Assembly: GCF_963675165.1 (NCBI RefSeq)
Contig: NC_087393.1
Span: 3,601,502 to 3,665,501 of the forward strand
Length of the DNA: 64,000 bases
Reading direction: 5' to 3'
Source: Halichondria panicea
Taxonomy: Eukaryota; Porifera; Demospongiae; Suberitida; Halichondriidae
Shown: piece by piece, positions 59,601 through 64,000 of the stretch
Position numbering within the stretch: position 1 is the first letter of the stretch
Layout: every line of letters begins with the position of its first letter
The notes under the pieces: model-generated
Told to the model about the DNA's origin: nothing
Seen by the model: the letters and a program-made list of their open reading frames with translations, nothing else
The model's database searches: none
Position numbers and translations under genes: made by a program

Positions 59601-62600
59601 CTGTGCCGTATCACATTATTGGTGTGAAGCTAACACAAACACTCACGGTCAACCACCTAAGAGTCTTCTACTCGTCGTTGATGACCTCTGTTCCGATGCG
59701 ACTGGTAGCGGCGTGCCTGAGGGTATTGGTTGCCATGGTGATGCAGGGGACGGAGTCAGCTAGAGAGCTGCAACAGGTGTTCAACTTTGGATACAAGCCT
59801 CTGGAAGTGTTTCCCAATCGTACCAATCCCATACAGGCAAGTATTGGTAGTGGACTATGCATTAATTAGGAGCGTATAATTAATTGCATGTACAGGTAAG
59901 AATTATATCACCAGTATTCAACTTTGCTGAGCATGCAGGCTGCCAAAAGTGATGATGAAGTTGATTGAATGAGATACCAATACGTGATTTTCACTCATTG
60001 TCATAGTTACCCTGATTGGTACACATGCACTCTAGGCCCAGTGTGAAAGCGTTACTACAAATGCTTATAATTATGTACTCTATTCAATGTCTCAGGGTAG
60101 GCCCGAGTCAGTGCGGACTTGCTTCATGAACTTTGCACTCTCATTTCTCATTGTTGGAGACAATGACATCATCAGGACCATTTTAGATACTAAAGGTAAT
60201 CACTGTGCTGACGACTCGAGGAGTTTATATACCAAATTAAAGTAGTAAGTCATGTGACAGGGTGTGGCAATGATGGTGTTCCACGTGATAGGAGCTCACA
60301 CCACTGAGTGTGTGCATTGATCTGTAGCAATCAATACTGAGCCACGTAGTCTACATACTTTTGAGGAATATTTGTACAACAACAAGTAAGGTGGGCACTC
60401 AATTGAAGCAAAGCATGGGTACATGTTAAAGTGTTCTTTATGCGATTTATATACAGTCTGTAAACATAATAGGTTTCCTCTCTTCTCTGTTCAAACTCCT
60501 CCCCAAGGACCCTCCGGAGACATTGATGCTCTTCTTGACAACCCTTAACCAAAAGGTGACTATGCTAGCTATTCTTAATATCAGTCTGCTTTCGTCTCCC
60601 TGAAAAACCAGTTCAAAGCATTCTTTTTTAATCTCTAATAATAATCTCTCATTCAGTATAAATAATGTTCTTGATTATTATTTTAGAAACAAACCATGAC
60701 ACCGTCTTTTTCTCCAGGTAATTCAAGATGCTGCAATACCCAAGAAAACGAAGTCACTATTCTTCAACACTTACGTCCTGAAACAGATATCTCAACTCTT
60801 AACCACACCCATTGATCACACCCACCAGGACGGCACGGCTGAGCTGCACGAGTATGTGTTTGGGTTTTTACTCAAATTGTGCACAAACTTTCAGCTGGGT
60901 ATTTGCTACAAGTGCAAAGAACGACCCGAGGGCCTGCAAAAGTGAGTGCATGCATGTACATGTATACGTAATTATATACGAGGGCTTTAGAGTCACTTAC
61001 ATGGCCTTCTCCCAAGCCGTGTGTGTGCTATGCCCTCGTGACATTAATTGCTCATCTATTCACTGAGTGGTGCCCTTGTTAGTCGGCCTCTCAGTCACCA
61101 TGTAGCACACAAATATGTAACTTGCGATTTGAAATACTTTGAATGCTCGTTCTTTTCGTACTTCAACTGTTTAGCTAAAGTCTAGTAAATGTGTGTCTTT
61201 TGAAACAGAATCATTAGTAGATGGCCGAACGTGAGACAATTAATAAGATGCTTAGCAATATGTGAATTATTTTGCAAGAACAGTGCAGGGTTTTTACCAC
61301 CTATTTATGACTGTTTATTTAGGTCGACAAATCCGGTGATCCTTCATCTTATCTCCTCGCTGACAGGTTTTCTGTCACGCCCCCTTATCCGTACACTCGT
61401 CCTCAATACCCTAACGACGTGTCACGACCTTATCATTCCATACGTCACTGCCATGACAATGAACTTCGACCCACAACCTAACTCAAAGTGGGTCTCTAGC
61501 ACTGATTTTATCACCAAGGTAATCATTATACACATAGTAATATTGCAGGTTTTCTCTTTCTGAGGGCAAAAAATTCATTGTATAATTATGTGTCGTGTTG
61601 TCTATACCTTAGCTCTACTCGCTACTGCCTCCTGTGAAGACCCTGCTCTGTGCTGAGTCAGCTGATAGCCCCAACGATGACCTGCCTCTGTCCTACCTTG
61701 ATGTGGCGGTGGAACTAACAGTTCCCTTGGTGATATCACGAAGTGCCCTCAGCCATGGATTGCAGGTGTGTTCATGTTGGTAATTAGTGCTGTAAAAATG
61801 GTCTGCTCTATTGTTCACCTAATCCCTAGCAGTATTTTCCATCTCTTGTCCCGATATTTATTTATTCTCTATTACCTATTTTAATGCCGCCATTTCAATG
61901 AAATCATACAGGCCTCGAATAATTGCACTCAGATATTCCTTAGTATCACGCAGCGATGTAGTATGGCTGCTACTCGACTGTTCTGGACAGGTGGTAATGA
62001 TGAGCACTGATTTGTCAGACGGGAGAATTGGCCGTGCTGTATTAGCATAGCTGCTCCCTGTGACCGATGCCATCATCGTCATAGTTACTCTGAACCACCA
62101 GTCAACCGTTTTTGTGATAGCAGACTCAGTTGCATCGATCCTACGTAACTGTACCGAGTATTTTCTATTTTCTTTCTTGCTCTGTACACATAGCAACCTC
62201 TCCCTCTCGTGAAGTACCAGACGTTGGCGTTGATGAGAGTCGTACTGAGACGTGCAGTCGAGACTATTGGCACTGCTGTTTTGGTCAGGAGTCTGCAGTC
62301 AAGTGAGTAACGGCGTCTAGTACTATAATTATTACACTGAACTGCATGTGCAGTTAGTTTCTTGCACAGTCTCAAAGGCGACAAATAATACTGTGTAGTT
62401 CAAAAGTTTCTGGGTGTAATAATTATTGTGCCAGTATTGTATTAATTGGTATGTAGTACGCTCTATTGCTTTCAGTGTGATGATGATTTATATATTAGCT
62501 CTATCTGTATATGCATTCATTGTATAATTTGATGAGAGACATTCACTCTGAGCACTGAAATTAGAGAATGCATGATCATAATAGTCGACACATTGATGTG

Positions 62601-63738
62601 CCACTGTTCGATACACGAGAGTGTGCGTATGCATTTCAATATTTCGATATGTTTTCGCAGTTGATTCGTTCCTTGTGACGTATGCTGACAGAGTGTTGAA
62701 GTGTCTGCCTGACATCAAAACCCTCATCTCCCTGCACCAGCATCTATCAAAGGGTGTGGTCAGTGGGTGTGCCCTCGATAAGCTGGACCACAGTGATCAG
62801 CTCAAAAACGCTGGTAAAGTTATCCTTTGTCATCGATTCTGTTTCCTTTCTAGAGGAGTCATTCCCGTGGTATGACTCCCGTGGTATGCTTTAGTTTTAC
62901 ATGGGAGCTAGCATACATGACTTTTGTCACCGATTCTGTTTTCTTTTTAAGCGTGGTATACATTATTCTGCGTGGGAGCTGGCATACAGTGACAGTTTCG
63001 CGCACACTCAATCGTATCCCTACCCTTCCGCTAATAGAGCTTCAAGAGTCACCAGACCTCCTCTCAGTCTGGCTAGAAGTGCTGCGGTATTACCAGACCC
63101 TCTCTCCCACCATCTTCCTTGTGGCCGGCTACAACCTTACCAAACTACTGCCCACGGTGGGTGGAAAGGGAATTCCCTCTGCCGTTGTCATGCCGACAAT
63201 TCAGCTGCTCACAGAAGCTCCAGTCGGGAGCATTAAGTGGACACAGAAGGTGTGTTTGTGGGAGGAGTTCCGTACCTGTTACTGTGACATTGTGCGTACA
63301 TGTATAACAGTAATTTCTATCGTAATTATAATGACTTACATGTACGTGTTACTAAGCTGTGTTCATTGAAAAGAGAAGAGAGGCACCTGCGCTTTGAGGT
63401 GTAGCCGTAAGATTGCATGTCTTGTGATGTACACAGTATCAGTATTCAACTTAAGAATCGTTTTCTATTGAATCGTAGCCATCAGACCGAAGCAAAACAT
63501 GCCTTGAGGCATTAAGCATTCGGGGTGCTTGTGGGGTTTTTGCTTCAGTAATAAAAAAAAAAATGCATTTAAGATCGAGGGTTACATAGGTATGCATTTG
63601 CATAAGATTGTCGTCTATGTCCTTTGTCATTATTGTTGATTGCCTCCACAGGGAGGGTCAGCGCTGAAGAGTGTTCTGTTGCTCATGCTCAACCCTTCAA
63701 TGGAGATAGCAACAATGGCCACTACCCTTGCTCACAAG
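56659..63738 (+). CDS. URB1: Nucleolar pre-ribosomal-associated protein 1 (URB1), 3' end outside window
   Basis: Twelve exons join in phase to 698 residues and continue beyond the window: 56659-56797, 59241-59395, 59516-59836, 60096-60195, 60473-60555, 60718-60941, 61209-61518, 61613-61765, 62194-62302, 62661-62813, 62990-63249 and 63652-63738. The start MGKRRREVDTEDNSSSAVGS is a basic nuclear-type tail. Conserved blocks follow, such as RLVAACLRVLVAMVMQGTES, CFMNFALSFLIVGDNDIIRT and WVSSTDFITK, matching the N-terminal HEAT-like half of URB1/Npa1. It acts in early 60S subunit assembly in the nucleolus. Intron 3 has a GC donor (CAG-GCAAGT). The 2443-nt first intron contains a foldback element with a nested MITE. 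Exons with few landmarks (for example 62194-62302) are less certain. Confidence 0.92.
57830..58712. mobile_element. Foldback element with about 200-bp inverted arms, in the URB1 intron
   Basis: Left-arm landmarks GCAACTGCATTCTATACTGC, CATGTGCTTGATCTATTTAT and AGCAAGCGCTCAGGAGAGGA appear inverted on the right in mirror order. The right arm is split at 58253 by a family A MITE. The central loop is about 58030-58190. No open frame is seen. Confidence 0.88.
58254..58582. mobile_element. MITE family A copy, 329 bp, with proven TA duplication
   Basis: CCGTATAGCGGGTATATTTC is inverted at the right end, TACCCGCTATACGG. It sits inside the right arm of the foldback element. The intact left arm (57951-57962, revcomp ATTCAATAGCTA) shows the original site had a single TA, now present on both sides (58252-58253 and 58583-58584). 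Confidence 0.93.
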
Positions 63739-64000
63739 GTGAGACAGTAAGTATCCAATACTATGTACGCACCTTAGAAACTAGCTGAATTAGCGTACCA
63801 ATTAATGCTCGATTTTAGGTGCCATTACCAGCTTTTGTGATGGAAATTTATAAGCGCTTTTCAAGCAATTAATGAAAACGCGTTAAGAGTTATAGACATA
63901 ACAAAAGGTGCCTATCTTTTGAGTGTGAGTATGAAGTTAATAAACTATAACCTCAAAATGTCAGTACATGTAGTCAAGTTAGTAGTCTATTAGTGCGTCT

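Overview
The window is eukaryotic nuclear DNA, and I infer a sponge (probably a demosponge). Genes are split by GT-AG introns, and many introns are short (about 40-400 nt). The protein set is animal: UBC9, MitoPLD/Zucchini, sphingosine kinase, URB1, MRPS18C and a FAXDC2-like hydroxylase. The DNA is AT-rich and crowded with small inverted-repeat transposons. No name in the sequence fixes the species. All exon models below were built by hand from splice motifs and reading-phase continuity. Every model I call complete closes in frame.

Layout. 2-814 is the 3' part of a TspO/MBR-like membrane protein. 2553-3464 is an intronless coiled-coil gene with an internal duplication. 5048-12913 (+) is a seven-exon mitochondrial acyl-CoA dehydrogenase whose long introns hold transposon copies. 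13053-15838 (-) is a GH3 glycosidase whose signal-peptide reading frame is out of register with the enzyme. 16004-16522 (+) is a small Pkr1-like membrane protein, head to head with the GH3 gene.

17290-19367 and 31962-36552 hold two divergent, head-to-head gene pairs that are paralogous to each other. All four proteins have a four-ligand zinc-knuckle-like N-terminus, a long charged coiled coil and a short C-terminal domain. All four genes have one phase-2 intron immediately before the codon of the last zinc ligand. A fifth protein (37216-38442) carries the same C-terminal domain twice behind three DNPEWLK repeats. This cluster is the best candidate for an undescribed system. Between the pairs lies about 12.6 kb of nested repeats with no convincing gene.

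38679-43464 (-) is a FAXDC2-like hydroxylase whose 3.2-kb last intron holds four transposon-derived segments. 44458-50963 (-) is a sphingosine kinase with a coding minisatellite; it shares a promoter region with MitoPLD (51204-51818, +). 52015-55519 (-) is UBC9 with a 20-nt microexon. 55843-56538 (-) is MRPS18C, which shares a 120-bp promoter with URB1 (56659 to beyond 63738, +).

Common themes are head-to-head promoters (five), two of them with a CCACGTGG box, and several TIR transposon families inserted into one another, one with a readable TA target-site duplication.
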